Shown here: positions 1-7,964 of the stretch, one piece after another | Layout of the letters: each line of letters starts with the position of its first letter | Numbering within the stretch: the first letter of the stretch is position 1 | NCBI GenBank assembly: GCA_964481395.1 | Contig: CAYZYG010000003.1 | Span: 1 to 64,000, forward strand | DNA: 64,000 bases | Reading direction: 5' to 3' | DNA from: JBFMFH01 sp964481395 | Lineage (GTDB): Bacteria > Acidobacteriota > Vicinamibacteria > Vicinamibacterales > JAKQTR01 | Translations under genes and position numbers: made by a program | The notes under the pieces: generated by a model | What the model was told of the DNA's origin: nothing | Seen by the model: only the letters and a program-made list of their open reading frames with translations | Databases searched by the model: none

Positions 1-194
1 ACGCCGCGAGGCGGGATGCCCCGCCCGGGGATTATGTGAGGAATCACGGTTCCGGTGGACTAGGCGCGGCCATTCTGAACGCTGCGCGACCCCACGCGCC
101 GCGGGTGCCGGGACGGCCGCTCACCGCGCGCGACGGACCCCTGGGCCATGTCGGCCATGTCCGCCCGCGCAGCCAACGTGCCGAAGGTCCGAAC

Positions 195-1109
195 ATGCGA
201 AACGGCTCCAAGGCAGGCGCAGACTCGGACCCCGTTGCGGGCGACCCTGGGCTCGCTGTGGTCGTCCCGACCCGCGATCCGCAACTCCTCGACCTCTGTC
301 TGCGGGCCCACACGCGGTTCACACCGGCCGGCGCCCTGTTCGTCGTCACCGATACCAGCGCCACCGTCGACGCTGCCGCCGACCTGCGCGGCGTGTGTGA
401 TGACGCCCGGACGCGGGGGCAGCGGGTACGCCTGGAAGCCGGGGAGCCTTCCGCGACCTATTCCAGGTGGAACCACGAAGCCGCGCTCGTCGCCATCGGT
501 CTCGGGGCTCGGCAGATCGTGTTTGCGAATGATGACACGGTCGTGACGCCAGACTGGCTTCGCATCATGCGCGAAGACCTGGACGCGCTCAGACGAGCCG
601 GGTTCACGCCAGGATTGCTCGGCGCCTGCTCGAATTCCATCAGTGGTCCTCAGATGCACACCGGCGGGCTGGGCCGCCGCGGGGTGGGAGTCGTCTACCT
701 GTCGGAGAAATCTGGCGATCCGGCCGCGCCGGCGCTCTTCAACGGCCCGATTGTCCACGGGAACATCCGGACGCAGTTCGCGCTCGTTGAAGCAGCGGCC
801 TACGAGGCCTGCGGCGGGTTCGACCTAGACCTGCCGACCCACTACGGCGCGGATGATGCGCTGTCTTACCGCCTGCTCGCACGGGGGTTCGCCAATGCGA
901 TCTCCCGGGCGTTCGTGTGTCACTTCGGGTCGGAGACGTTCGTGGCCACCCGCATCGACGCGTCAGGCGACCTCGCACGATCCCACGCCTATCTGCGGAG
1001 GCGCTACCCCGACATGACCGACCGGTTCTCCGCCGTGTCCCCGATCATCGTTGCTGCCGGAGGAGCGGCCGACGGCCGGGGGGCGCCCGCAGGACCGCGA
1101 CGTGGCTAG
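195..1109 (+). CDS. GT-A fold glycosyltransferase (family 2-like)
   Basis: Likely transfers a sugar from a nucleotide donor to an envelope or extracellular glycan. The 304-residue product opens with the Rossmann-like strand AVVVPTRDP (about residues 21-29) that starts GT-A enzymes. It carries an acidic nucleotide-sugar/metal motif FANDDTVVTPDW (N112, D113, D114) and a later conserved stretch FDLDLPTHYGADDALSYRLL typical of the acceptor side. There is no signal peptide or membrane segment, so it is probably cytosolic. The reading frame is open from position 36, but I chose the ATG at 195 because the extra 53 residues are low-complexity and precede the first conserved strand. It lies 45 bases upstream of a UDP-galactopyranose mutase-like gene on the same strand, so a galactofuranose-related acceptor is possible. 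The acceptor cannot be read from sequence. Confidence 0.75.
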   Translation: MRNGSKAGADSDPVAGDPGLAVVVPTRDPQLLDLCLRAHTRFTPAGALFVVTDTSATVDAAADLRGVCDDARTRGQRVRLEAGEPSATYSRWNHEAALVAIGLGARQIVFANDDTVVTPDWLRIMREDLDALRRAGFTPGLLGACSNSISGPQMHTGGLGRRGVGVVYLSEKSGDPAAPALFNGPIVHGNIRTQFALVEAAAYEACGGFDLDLPTHYGADDALSYRLLARGFANAISRAFVCHFGSETFVATRIDASGDLARSHAYLRRRYPDMTDRFSAVSPIIVAAGGAADGRGAPAGPRRG

Positions 1110-1154
1110 TCTCGTCACGGATGGGCACAGTCTGGCGCCTCGGCTCGGATCTGC

Positions 1155-2591
1155 ATGAGGGGCGTCCGGAACCTTGTCGTGGGCGCTGGCTTCGCGGGGG
1201 CCACCGTCGCGCGCTGTCTGGCCGAGGACCTCGGTGAGCCGGTGCTGGTGGTGGACGCCCGGGATCACATCGGTGGACAGGCCTTCGACGAGACCGGTCT
1301 CGACGACATCCGCCTCCACCGGTATGGGCCGCACATCTTCCACACGACCTCTCCTTCGGTCTGGTCGTTCGTCTCGCGGTTCACCCGGTGGCGCCCGTAC
1401 GTCCACCGCGTCCTGGGCCGCCGTGCGGGCCTGACCTTTCCGGTTCCGTTCAACTTCACCTCGCTCGAAACGATTGTCCAGCCCGACAGGGCTCGCGCGC
1501 TCGAAACGACGCTCATCGAGCGATTCGGGAGCGGCAGCCGCGTCTCGCTCCGGGACGTGCGGGCTGCTGGCGACCCCACGCTTGATGTCGTGGCGGCCCT
1601 CGTGGAGGAACACGTGTTCACGTCGTACACCGCGAGGCACTGGGGTGCGTTCGCCGGCCGTGTGCACCACGACGTCGAGGCTCGGGTGCCGATCGTCGTC
1701 GGCCGCGACGATCGGTATTTCAGCGACCCGTATCAAGGCCTCCCGGAGGATGGCTACACCGCGCTGTTCGAGCGCATGCTCGACCATACGCACATCGACG
1801 TTGAACTGCGGCATCACTACGACCCACGAGCGTCGCGGATCCGGCCCCATCGGCTCTTCCACACCGGGTGCATCGACCCGTACTTCGGGTGCGCTCTGGG
1901 GCGACTGCCCTACCGTAGCGTCCGGATCGAGTTCGATGAACTGCCGCTGCCGCAGTTGCAGCGCACGGCCGTCGTCAACCACCTGGACGACTGTCCGTTC
2001 ACCCGCACGACCGAATACAAGCACTTCGGTGCCGTGGAGAGCACGAACACGGTCGTGTCGACCGAGTACCCGCAGGACTTCGCGCCCGGCGAGAACGAAC
2101 CGTGCTACCCCGGACCGGCAGAGGCGGCTCGGGCGGTTTGCGGCGAGGATCACGGGTGCCTGCCCTCGACCCGGCCGGGCTGGAGGTCCTTCCGCAAACC
2201 GCTCGACACGGCGGCAAAACCCGCCTCCGGCCGGTTGCGGGCCGCTGGCCGGCTGCCGCGTCGCGGCCGCGCACGGGCGCGGCTGCTCCGCGGACCACTG
2301 CGCCGGCTGACCCCCTCGTTCTCCGGCGGGTTTTGCAGACGGCCGCCGTCGCCGTGCTCGCCAGGGTTTGCTGCAGGACCTCCAGCCCGGCCGGAGAGAT
2401 CAGCCGTTCGACCCCCGCGCGGCTATCTGATCAGCAGCAGCGCCGTCTGGCGCCGGTCAAGGAAGTACATCCCCGTCTTCGCGAGCGCCGCGTCCTGCTC
2501 GAGGGCAATCCGCACCTCCTGGCCCCACTCCGGCACGTCCGCCCGGTTGTTCAGCTCGATCGAGTGCACCGTGTTCGCGAACAGCGGATAG
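1155..2591 (+). pseudogene. glf: UDP-galactopyranose mutase-like, 3'-truncated
   Basis: UDP-galactopyranose mutase is an FAD enzyme interconverting UDP-Galp and UDP-Galf. Residues 6-30 carry the dinucleotide fold (G10-x-G12-x-x-G15), followed by DHIGGQAFDE and the family hallmark YGPHIFHT. The core motifs PVPFNF, FTSYTARHWG, YFSDPYQGLPEDGY, TGCIDPYFG and RTTEYKHF then follow in the right order. Similarity stops near NEPCYP (about residue 320, base 2110). The usual C-terminal segment with the FAD- and substrate-contacting G-x-Y-x-Y-x-x-M/S-D motif is absent in all three frames. The remaining frame to 2591 is compositionally odd and overlaps the neighbouring peptidase gene on the other strand. 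An inverted repeat (2171-2394) begins about 60 bases after similarity ends. I read this as a decayed or rearranged gene; a misassembly is the alternative. Confidence 0.7.
2171..2394. repeat. Nested imperfect inverted repeat
   Basis: Three blocks pair in nested order. The 19-base CCGGCCGGGCTGGAGGTCC (2171-2189) pairs perfectly with 2376-2394. GCAAACC (2194-2200) pairs with 2365-2371. GCAAAACCCGCC (2214-2225) pairs with 2325-2336. The intervening bases do not pair, so this is not a simple hairpin. It sits exactly where the mutase gene loses similarity and ends about 30 bases before the stop of the M24 peptidase gene on the other strand. It could be a small non-autonomous palindromic element, a rearrangement scar or a fold-back assembly artefact. 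No transposase is nearby. Confidence 0.6.
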
Positions 2592-3772
2592 TCGCCCTCG
2601 CCCGGCACGCCGTCCTGCTTGTCGACCATGCCGACCGGCGAGCCGGCCGCGTGGCCGTGGACGCCGAGCGGATGCGAGTAGATGCTCGGCCGCAGCCCCT
2701 CGGCCTTCGCGCGCGTCAGCGCGGCAGCCAGCACCTGGTTGCCCGTGCGCCCCGGCTTCATCTCCTCGAGATGGATGTCCTGCAGCCGGTTGGCCAGCGC
2801 GAGGGCCTTCTTCAGGCCCGCGGGCGCTTCGGTCTCGCCCTCCTTCAGCACGTAGGCCTGCTGCTGCGTGTCGGTGCACAGGTTCAGATAGCGGATGCCG
2901 AAGTCGATGTGGAGGAGGTCGCCCCGCTGGATCACCTGGCTGTTCCTGAACGGGCTCTCCTTCGGCCGCTGGATCGAGACCGACGTGTGGAACCAGTTCA
3001 CGAAGCCGAGCTGGCGCGAACGTTCGCGGGTCCACCACACGACGTCCTCGGTGGTCGTGACACCGGGCGTGATGACCCGGTTCGAGAACGCTTCCGCGAT
3101 GATCGCGTGCGCGACGGCCATGATCTGCGGATAGACCGTCAACTCCTCGGCCGTCCGCTCTTCCAGCACGCGCACGGCCACGCGGCTCGAAGATTTCAGC
3201 CGCTTGGCGTACTCGGGCCCGATGGCCTGCACGAGGCGCGCCTTCAGCGAGGCCGTCAGGCCGTCGCCGTACTTGTCCGCCTCGGACTCGTTGATCCCGA
3301 TGACCTTCGGGTCGCGCTCCCGGATGATCTCGGCCAGCCGCGCCCACTGGTCCATCTTCGAGGGGTCCCACGCGCTCTTCCACCAGTCGCCCATCTGGCG
3401 GAAGTTGACCGAGAAGCGATCGACGCCCGCCGCCCCCCGATCGTGGAAGACCAGTATCTGCAGCCGGCTCGCGTAGAGCGACGTGAACGGCACGAGGGAG
3501 AAGTAGACGGGGTCTTCGTTGTTCTCGCGGCAGATGATCACCCAGAAGTCGATGCCCTCCTCGCGCATGATCCGGGGCACGATCTCTTCGAGCCGGACCT
3601 TGAGCGACGCGTTGAAGAAGGCGTTCTGCTCGCGCAGCGTGAGGATGTGCGGGATCGACGAGCCGCCCGCGGACAGGGCTGCTTGCGGGCCAGCCGCCGC
3701 AGGGCCGGGAACGACGGCTGACACCGCCAGACAGAGACACAGCAGACCGAAGGTTCGCAGCAGGAATCGCAT
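2423..3772 (-). CDS. Exported M24-family Xaa-Pro-type aminopeptidase
   Basis: Predicted exported metallopeptidase that would remove N-terminal residues from peptides, probably next to proline. The 449-residue product starts with a clear Sec signal (MRFLLRTFGLLCLCLAVSAV, cleavage near AAAG). It has an N-terminal creatinase-like domain (about 40-200) and a C-terminal pita-bread domain (about 215-440). The expected five-ligand dimetal set is visible: D290 in HIDFG, D301 in LCTDT, H367 in SHPLG, E406 in HSIELN and E425 in IALEQDA. I chose the ATG at 3772 because it begins the signal peptide; the frame extends further upstream without conserved sequence. It is transcribed divergently from an amino-acid permease, which suits peptide scavenging. 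Confidence 0.85.
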   Translation of the reverse strand: MRFLLRTFGLLCLCLAVSAVVPGPAAAGPQAALSAGGSSIPHILTLREQNAFFNASLKVRLEEIVPRIMREEGIDFWVIICRENNEDPVYFSLVPFTSLYASRLQILVFHDRGAAGVDRFSVNFRQMGDWWKSAWDPSKMDQWARLAEIIRERDPKVIGINESEADKYGDGLTASLKARLVQAIGPEYAKRLKSSSRVAVRVLEERTAEELTVYPQIMAVAHAIIAEAFSNRVITPGVTTTEDVVWWTRERSRQLGFVNWFHTSVSIQRPKESPFRNSQVIQRGDLLHIDFGIRYLNLCTDTQQQAYVLKEGETEAPAGLKKALALANRLQDIHLEEMKPGRTGNQVLAAALTRAKAEGLRPSIYSHPLGVHGHAAGSPVGMVDKQDGVPGEGDYPLFANTVHSIELNNRADVPEWGQEVRIALEQDAALAKTGMYFLDRRQTALLLIR

Positions 3773-3841
3773 CGGGAACTCTCCACGCGGGGGCGGTGCA
3801 CCGGGAGTATACCCCGACGCAACTCGAGGCGGCCCGGATCC

Positions 3842-3890
3842 CATCAAGGAATCGACTCCCGATTCCCGACTCCCGAATCCCGTGTCCGAA
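3842..3890. repeat. Degenerate 'ATTCCCGACTCCCG' simple repeat
   Basis: Tandem degenerate units of the form ATTCCCGACTCCCGA fill the divergent gap between the peptidase and the permease. The same unit, in reverse complement, reappears at 5229-5262 and near 58955-58982, so this is a dispersed short repeat family, not a single local tract. Confidence 0.6.
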
Positions 3891-3915
3891 CACCCCTGTG
3901 ATAGAGTCCCGCAGC

Positions 3916-5265
3916 ATGTCCGCCCCACATGACGCGACGGCGGGGGACCGGGGCCCCGGCCTGCGGCGGGAACTCGGCCGCTGGGACCTCACCGCCATCG
4001 GTATCAACCAGGTGATCGGCGGCGCCATCTTTCTGATGCCGTCGCAGGTCGCCGCGCTCATCGGCGGCTGGAGCCCAGTCGCCTTCGTCCTCGCCGGGGC
4101 GGCTTCGATGCTTGTGGCGCTCTGCTTCGCCGAGGTCGGCAGCCGCTTCGACAGCACGGGCGGCCCGTATCTCTACGTGAAGACGGCGTTCGGACGCTTC
4201 GCCGCGTTCGAGGTCGGCTGGATGCAGTGGTTCACGCGCGTGGCGAGCTGGGCCTCGATCGTCAACGGCATCGCCCTCGCGCTGGGCTTCTACTGGCCGG
4301 CCATGACAGGCGGTGCCGGACGCGCGACGATGATCACGGGATTGACCCTCTTGCTCGCCTGGATCAACATCCGCGGCATCCGGCAGAGTTCCTGGGTCAT
4401 CAACCTGCTCACGCTCGGCAAGCTGATGCCCCTCGGGCTGTTCATCCTGATCGGGATCTGGTTCGTCGAGCCCTCGCGGCTCGTGCCGGGCGGGTCGGTG
4501 ACCCTCGATCAGGCGTCGGCGGCGGCGCTGCTCCTCATCTTCGTCTTCGGCGGCTACGACGTCGTGCCGGTGCCGGCGGGCGAAGCCACGAGTCCGCGCA
4601 ATCACGTGCCCTTCGCGCTCGTCACGACCATCCTCGCGGTCACCATCGTCATGACGCTCGGGCAGATCGTGGCCCAGGGCACGCTGCCCGATCTCGGGTC
4701 GAGCACGACACCGCTGGCCGATGCGTCGCTCCTGTTCGTCGGCGCGGCCGGCGCGCTTGTCATCGGCATCGGCTCGGTCGTCTCGATGACGGGGAACAAT
4801 GCGGGCCAGGTGCTGACGTCGTCGCGCATGCTGTTCGCGTTGGCCGAGCACGGGCAACTCCCGGCGGTCTTCGCGCGGATCCACCCGGCCTACCGCACGC
4901 CCGTCAACGCGATCGTGTTCTCAACCGCGGTCGCCCTCGTGCTGGCGCTGTCGGGATCGTTCGTCATGCTGGCGACGGTGAGTGCCGTGGCGCGTCTCGT
5001 GACCTACACGGGCGCGTGCGCAGCGACGCTCGTCCTTCGGCGGCCCCGGTACGCCGGGCAGGTGAAACCGGCGACGTTCGTCATTCCGGGCGGTCCCGTC
5101 GTGCCCGTGGTGGCCATCGTCGTGTCGATCGGGATTCTCGCGGGGGCCACGAGACCCCAGCTTGTGGGCGGGCTGCTGGCGCTTCTCGCTGGCGCCGCCC
5201 TCTGGGCCGTCAACGACCGGCAAAGAGGCCGGGATTCGGGATCCGGGATTCGGGATTCGGTGTAG
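3916..5265 (+). CDS. APC-superfamily amino acid permease
   Basis: Predicted inner-membrane amino-acid/polyamine transporter of 449 residues with about twelve hydrophobic helices. The first helix carries the APC substrate-binding signature TAIGINQVIGGAIFLMPS with the unwound GG segment. Later motifs such as GGYDVVPVPAGEATSPRNHVP and SMTGNNAGQVLTSSRM fit helices 6-8 of the fold. The ATG at 3916 starts the cytosolic N-terminus; an upstream in-frame extension runs through repeat DNA and is unlikely to be coding. The last dozen residues (RDSGSGIRDSV) are encoded by the dispersed GGGATTCGGGATT repeat, so the native C-terminus has been replaced or extended by repeat sequence. Substrate is not predictable, but the flanking peptidase suggests peptide-derived amino acids. 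Confidence 0.85.
   Translation: MSAPHDATAGDRGPGLRRELGRWDLTAIGINQVIGGAIFLMPSQVAALIGGWSPVAFVLAGAASMLVALCFAEVGSRFDSTGGPYLYVKTAFGRFAAFEVGWMQWFTRVASWASIVNGIALALGFYWPAMTGGAGRATMITGLTLLLAWINIRGIRQSSWVINLLTLGKLMPLGLFILIGIWFVEPSRLVPGGSVTLDQASAAALLLIFVFGGYDVVPVPAGEATSPRNHVPFALVTTILAVTIVMTLGQIVAQGTLPDLGSSTTPLADASLLFVGAAGALVIGIGSVVSMTGNNAGQVLTSSRMLFALAEHGQLPAVFARIHPAYRTPVNAIVFSTAVALVLALSGSFVMLATVSAVARLVTYTGACAATLVLRRPRYAGQVKPATFVIPGGPVVPVVAIVVSIGILAGATRPQLVGGLLALLAGAALWAVNDRQRGRDSGSGIRDSV
5229..5262. repeat. GGGATTCGGGATT tandem repeat inside the permease 3' end
   Basis: Four tandem copies of a GGGATTC-type unit encode the C-terminal tail of the preceding permease. They match the degenerate repeat upstream of that gene in reverse complement. 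Confidence 0.65.
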
Positions 5266-5323
5266 CCCGGCAGAGGGGCCCGGCGTCGGCGAGGCGTGGG
5301 CTGAGTCGGTCGTCGGTTCGAAA

Positions 5324-5383
5324 CCGTCGTTCCCGCGAACGCGGGAACCCAGGACTGGACCCCCGCTTCCGCGGGGGTGACGG
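5324..5383. repeat. REP/BIME-like double-hairpin repeat
   Basis: Two adjacent hairpins, GTTCCCGC-GAAC-GCGGGAAC (5329-5348) and ACCCCCGC-TTCC-GCGGGGGT (5359-5378), are enclosed by an outer CCGTC/GACGG pair (5324-5328 with 5379-5383). A related copy with the same architecture lies at 17049-17115. This matches the general form of bacterial interspersed palindromic repeats of the TTCCCGCGnnnGCGGGAA type. Confidence 0.75.
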
Positions 5384-5437
5384 AATACTCGCCTCAATCG
5401 GCGGGAAGCCGCCAACGTGAGATATCGAGGGAAGACC

Positions 5438-7087
5438 ATGCCACGCTGCGTCGATGTCGTTGCCCGAACGCTCGCCGAGGCCGGCGTGAAGAGGATGTTC
5501 GGCCTGCCGGGAGGCGAGATTCTCGACTTCATCGAGGCCGCCCGCCGCGCTGGCATCGAGTTCATCCTCACGCGCCACGAGGCGGCTGCGTCGTTCATGG
5601 CGGACGTCACCGGGCAGATCGACCGGCGGCCCGGAGTCTGCGTCTCGACCCTCGGACCCGGCGCGGTCAACATGACGCTGGGCGTCGCCAACGCGTACCT
5701 GGACCGCTCGCCGGTGCTGGCCATCACGGCCACGTTCGCGCGATCGGCGGCGCCTTTCGCGACCCATCAGAACCTTGACCTCGAGGCCGTCTACCGGCCG
5801 TTCACCAAGGCGAGCGTGACGCTGAACGGCGAGGACACCGCCGCCAAGGTCCGGCGCGCCTGGCGCAGCGCGGTCGCGCCGCGCATGGGTCCGGTGCACC
5901 TCGCGATCCCGAGCGACGTGGCGAAGATGGAGGACCGCGAGATCGACGGCCCCGACTCCATCCCGCTCGATCCTCCGCCGATCCCTCCCGCACCGCGGGA
6001 GGCCATCGGGCGCCTCGCGTCCGCGATCCGGACGGCCAGTCGGCCCATCGTCATCCTGGGTCTGGACCTCGACCCCGCGACGGCGCCCGATCCCGTCCGC
6101 GCCTTCGTCCAGCATCTCGGCGCGCCGGTGTTCGTGACGCCGAAGGCCAAGGGCATCCTGCCCGAGGACCATCCGCTGTTCTCCGGCGTCTGCGCAGGCG
6201 TAGCGGCGGATCCGGTCATCGTGGATCTGTTCGGCCGGGCGGACCTGCTCGTCGGGATCGGCTTCGATCCGGTCGAGTCCGACAAACTCTGGCACCACTC
6301 CATGAAGCTGGCCTCGCTGGCCCCGGTGACGATTGCCGCGGGCGAGTTCAGGCCGCATGTCGAAGCCGTCGGTGACATCGTGTCTGGCCTCAGAACGTTG
6401 TGCGCCGAGCGCTTCGACCGGTTCGCCTGGCGCGAAGACGATCTGCTCGCGTTCCGGGCTCGCATGAGGTACACGCTCTACCCGCGCGACGAGGGTGCTG
6501 AAGCGCTGTCCCCGACCCTCGTCACCGAGCGTCTGCGCGACACGTGCCCGCGCGCCACGATCATGACGACCGACGTCGGCGCCGTGAAGTTCGTCGTGTC
6601 CCAGGTCTGGCGCACGTACGAGCCTCTGACGTTCTTCGAGTCGAACGGCCTCTCCTCGATGAGCTACGGACTGCCGGCCGCCATGGCCGCGAAGCTGCGG
6701 TTCCCCGATCGCCCGGTCGTCTGCACGATCGGCGATGGCGGACTCGGCATGACCATGGCCGAACTCGAGACCTGCGTGCGGAGAGGGATCAGCATCCTCA
6801 CGGTCGTCTACAACGACAATGGCTTGAACCTGATCCGTGTGGTGCAGCAGAACCGCGGCTACGACGACTACGGCGTCGGGTACCGGCACGTCGACTTCGC
6901 CGCCGTGGCCCGCGCGCACGGGGCTTGGGGGCGGCGCGTGACGTCGCTCGACGAACTGAGCCATGCCGTCGGCGAGGCGCTGCGCCTGGACCAGCCCTCA
7001 GTCATCGACGTCCCGATCGATCCCCGCGAGTACCGCGCGCACCTTGCCCCCGTGGAGCGGGAGGGACAGCCAGCGCCGCGCGCCTGA
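5438..7087 (+). CDS. Thiamine diphosphate-dependent acetolactate synthase-like enzyme
   Basis: Predicted cytosolic ThDP enzyme of the acetolactate synthase/pyruvate oxidase/benzoylformate decarboxylase superfamily. The 549-residue product has all three domains: a PYR domain with the catalytic glutamate in LTRHEAAASF (E48); a central transhydrogenase-like domain (about 185-330); and a PP domain with the cofactor signature GDGGLGM near residue 432 ending in YNDNGLN. The ATG at 5438 is favoured over an upstream in-frame start because GAGGGA lies at the right distance before it. No regulatory (ACT) subunit gene follows and no ilvC/ilvD is adjacent, so a catabolic decarboxylase or carboligase role is as likely as branched-chain synthesis. 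A branched-chain aminotransferase is present far away at 62700. Confidence 0.8.
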   Translation: MPRCVDVVARTLAEAGVKRMFGLPGGEILDFIEAARRAGIEFILTRHEAAASFMADVTGQIDRRPGVCVSTLGPGAVNMTLGVANAYLDRSPVLAITATFARSAAPFATHQNLDLEAVYRPFTKASVTLNGEDTAAKVRRAWRSAVAPRMGPVHLAIPSDVAKMEDREIDGPDSIPLDPPPIPPAPREAIGRLASAIRTASRPIVILGLDLDPATAPDPVRAFVQHLGAPVFVTPKAKGILPEDHPLFSGVCAGVAADPVIVDLFGRADLLVGIGFDPVESDKLWHHSMKLASLAPVTIAAGEFRPHVEAVGDIVSGLRTLCAERFDRFAWREDDLLAFRARMRYTLYPRDEGAEALSPTLVTERLRDTCPRATIMTTDVGAVKFVVSQVWRTYEPLTFFESNGLSSMSYGLPAAMAAKLRFPDRPVVCTIGDGGLGMTMAELETCVRRGISILTVVYNDNGLNLIRVVQQNRGYDDYGVGYRHVDFAAVARAHGAWGRRVTSLDELSHAVGEALRLDQPSVIDVPIDPREYRAHLAPVEREGQPAPRA

Positions 7088-7124
7088 TGACAATGCCGCG
7101 GCAGGTGCCCGTCTCGACGACGAT

Positions 7125-7781
7125 TCAGTCTCCGGGGCCCGCGCCGGTTCCGAACACGTAGACGTACATCCCGTTCGCTTCGAGGTGGGTCTCGACCCGC
7201 TCGAGCACGTAGCCGGCCTCCGCCATCTGGGCCTTCAGACGCTCGGGCGGGGTACCCGACGTTCCTGCCGTCTTGCTCGGGAACCACTCGCCGATGGCGA
7301 GCTTCCCACCGGGCTTCAGCGCCGCTTTCGCCTTGCCGAGCAGCGCGACCGGGTCTCCGAAGTGGTGGTACGACGAGATGACGAAGAGCCGATCCAGCTG
7401 ACCGGCCGGCAGGCGCGGATCGTTGACGTCACCGACGATCACCTCGACGTTCTTCAGTCCCCACCGCGCGCACCGCGCCGAAAGATGATCGAGCGCCTCG
7501 GCGTCGATGTCTTCGGCAAGGACCTTGCCCTGGCTGCCGATGCGCACCGCCAGCTGCACCACCCACCGGCCTCGGCCCGCGCCGATCTCGGCCACCGCCA
7601 TGCCCGGCACGATGCCGATGGCGTCCATCGTCTGTTCGGGAGACTGCAGGCGGTTGAGCCGGGCCTCGTTGGCGTCCTCCGGCTCGAGCACCCCCGCGCG
7701 CTGCTGGTCGGCCCGGCCGACCACGGAAGCGGCCAGCAGCCAGACCGCCGCGACGGTCAGGATCGGAACGGCTCTTCTCAT
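7125..7781 (-). CDS. Exported class I SAM-dependent methyltransferase
   Basis: 218 residues with a Sec-type N-terminus (MRRAVPILTVAAVWLLAAS) followed by a Rossmann methyltransferase fold. Motif I reads VAEIGAGRGRW (G67, G69, G71), followed by acidic loop DIDAE and motif IV/post-motif stretch LFVISSYHHF. Bacterial proteins of this type are annotated as exported methyltransferases, but a SAM source outside the cytoplasm is not known, so the true substrate and location are open. It ends 38 bases from the 3' end of the upstream ThDP gene (convergent). Confidence 0.8.
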   Translation of the reverse strand: MRRAVPILTVAAVWLLAASVVGRADQQRAGVLEPEDANEARLNRLQSPEQTMDAIGIVPGMAVAEIGAGRGRWVVQLAVRIGSQGKVLAEDIDAEALDHLSARCARWGLKNVEVIVGDVNDPRLPAGQLDRLFVISSYHHFGDPVALLGKAKAALKPGGKLAIGEWFPSKTAGTSGTPPERLKAQMAEAGYVLERVETHLEANGMYVYVFGTGAGPGD

Positions 7782-7964
7782 GGGCTCCTCCCTGTTTCGG
7801 GAGGCCGACCGGGGGCGTCCGCTCGGAGGACGACGGCCTGAGTGGTTGGACGCGGCTCGGGACCGTGCGGTTCGCTGGACGCGCGGACCCGCCCAGGCCG
7901 TTCAGTCCATCGTCCCGGGCGGTTCGCTGAACCGCGGCCGCCGCCGCCCGCGTCACATCGGGCG

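Noticed and set aside
2171..2394. Integron attC site
   Set aside because: No GTTRRRY core or integrase nearby; the block order does not fit R'/L' boxes.
2130..2591. The rest of the mutase frame as a real C-terminus
   Set aside because: Composition is unlike coding DNA, no family motif appears, and it runs antisense to the start of a clear peptidase gene.
5312..5325. GGTTCGAAACC, which resembles a tRNA T-loop
   Set aside because: No anticodon stem, acceptor stem or D-loop can be built around it; it belongs to the palindromic repeat.
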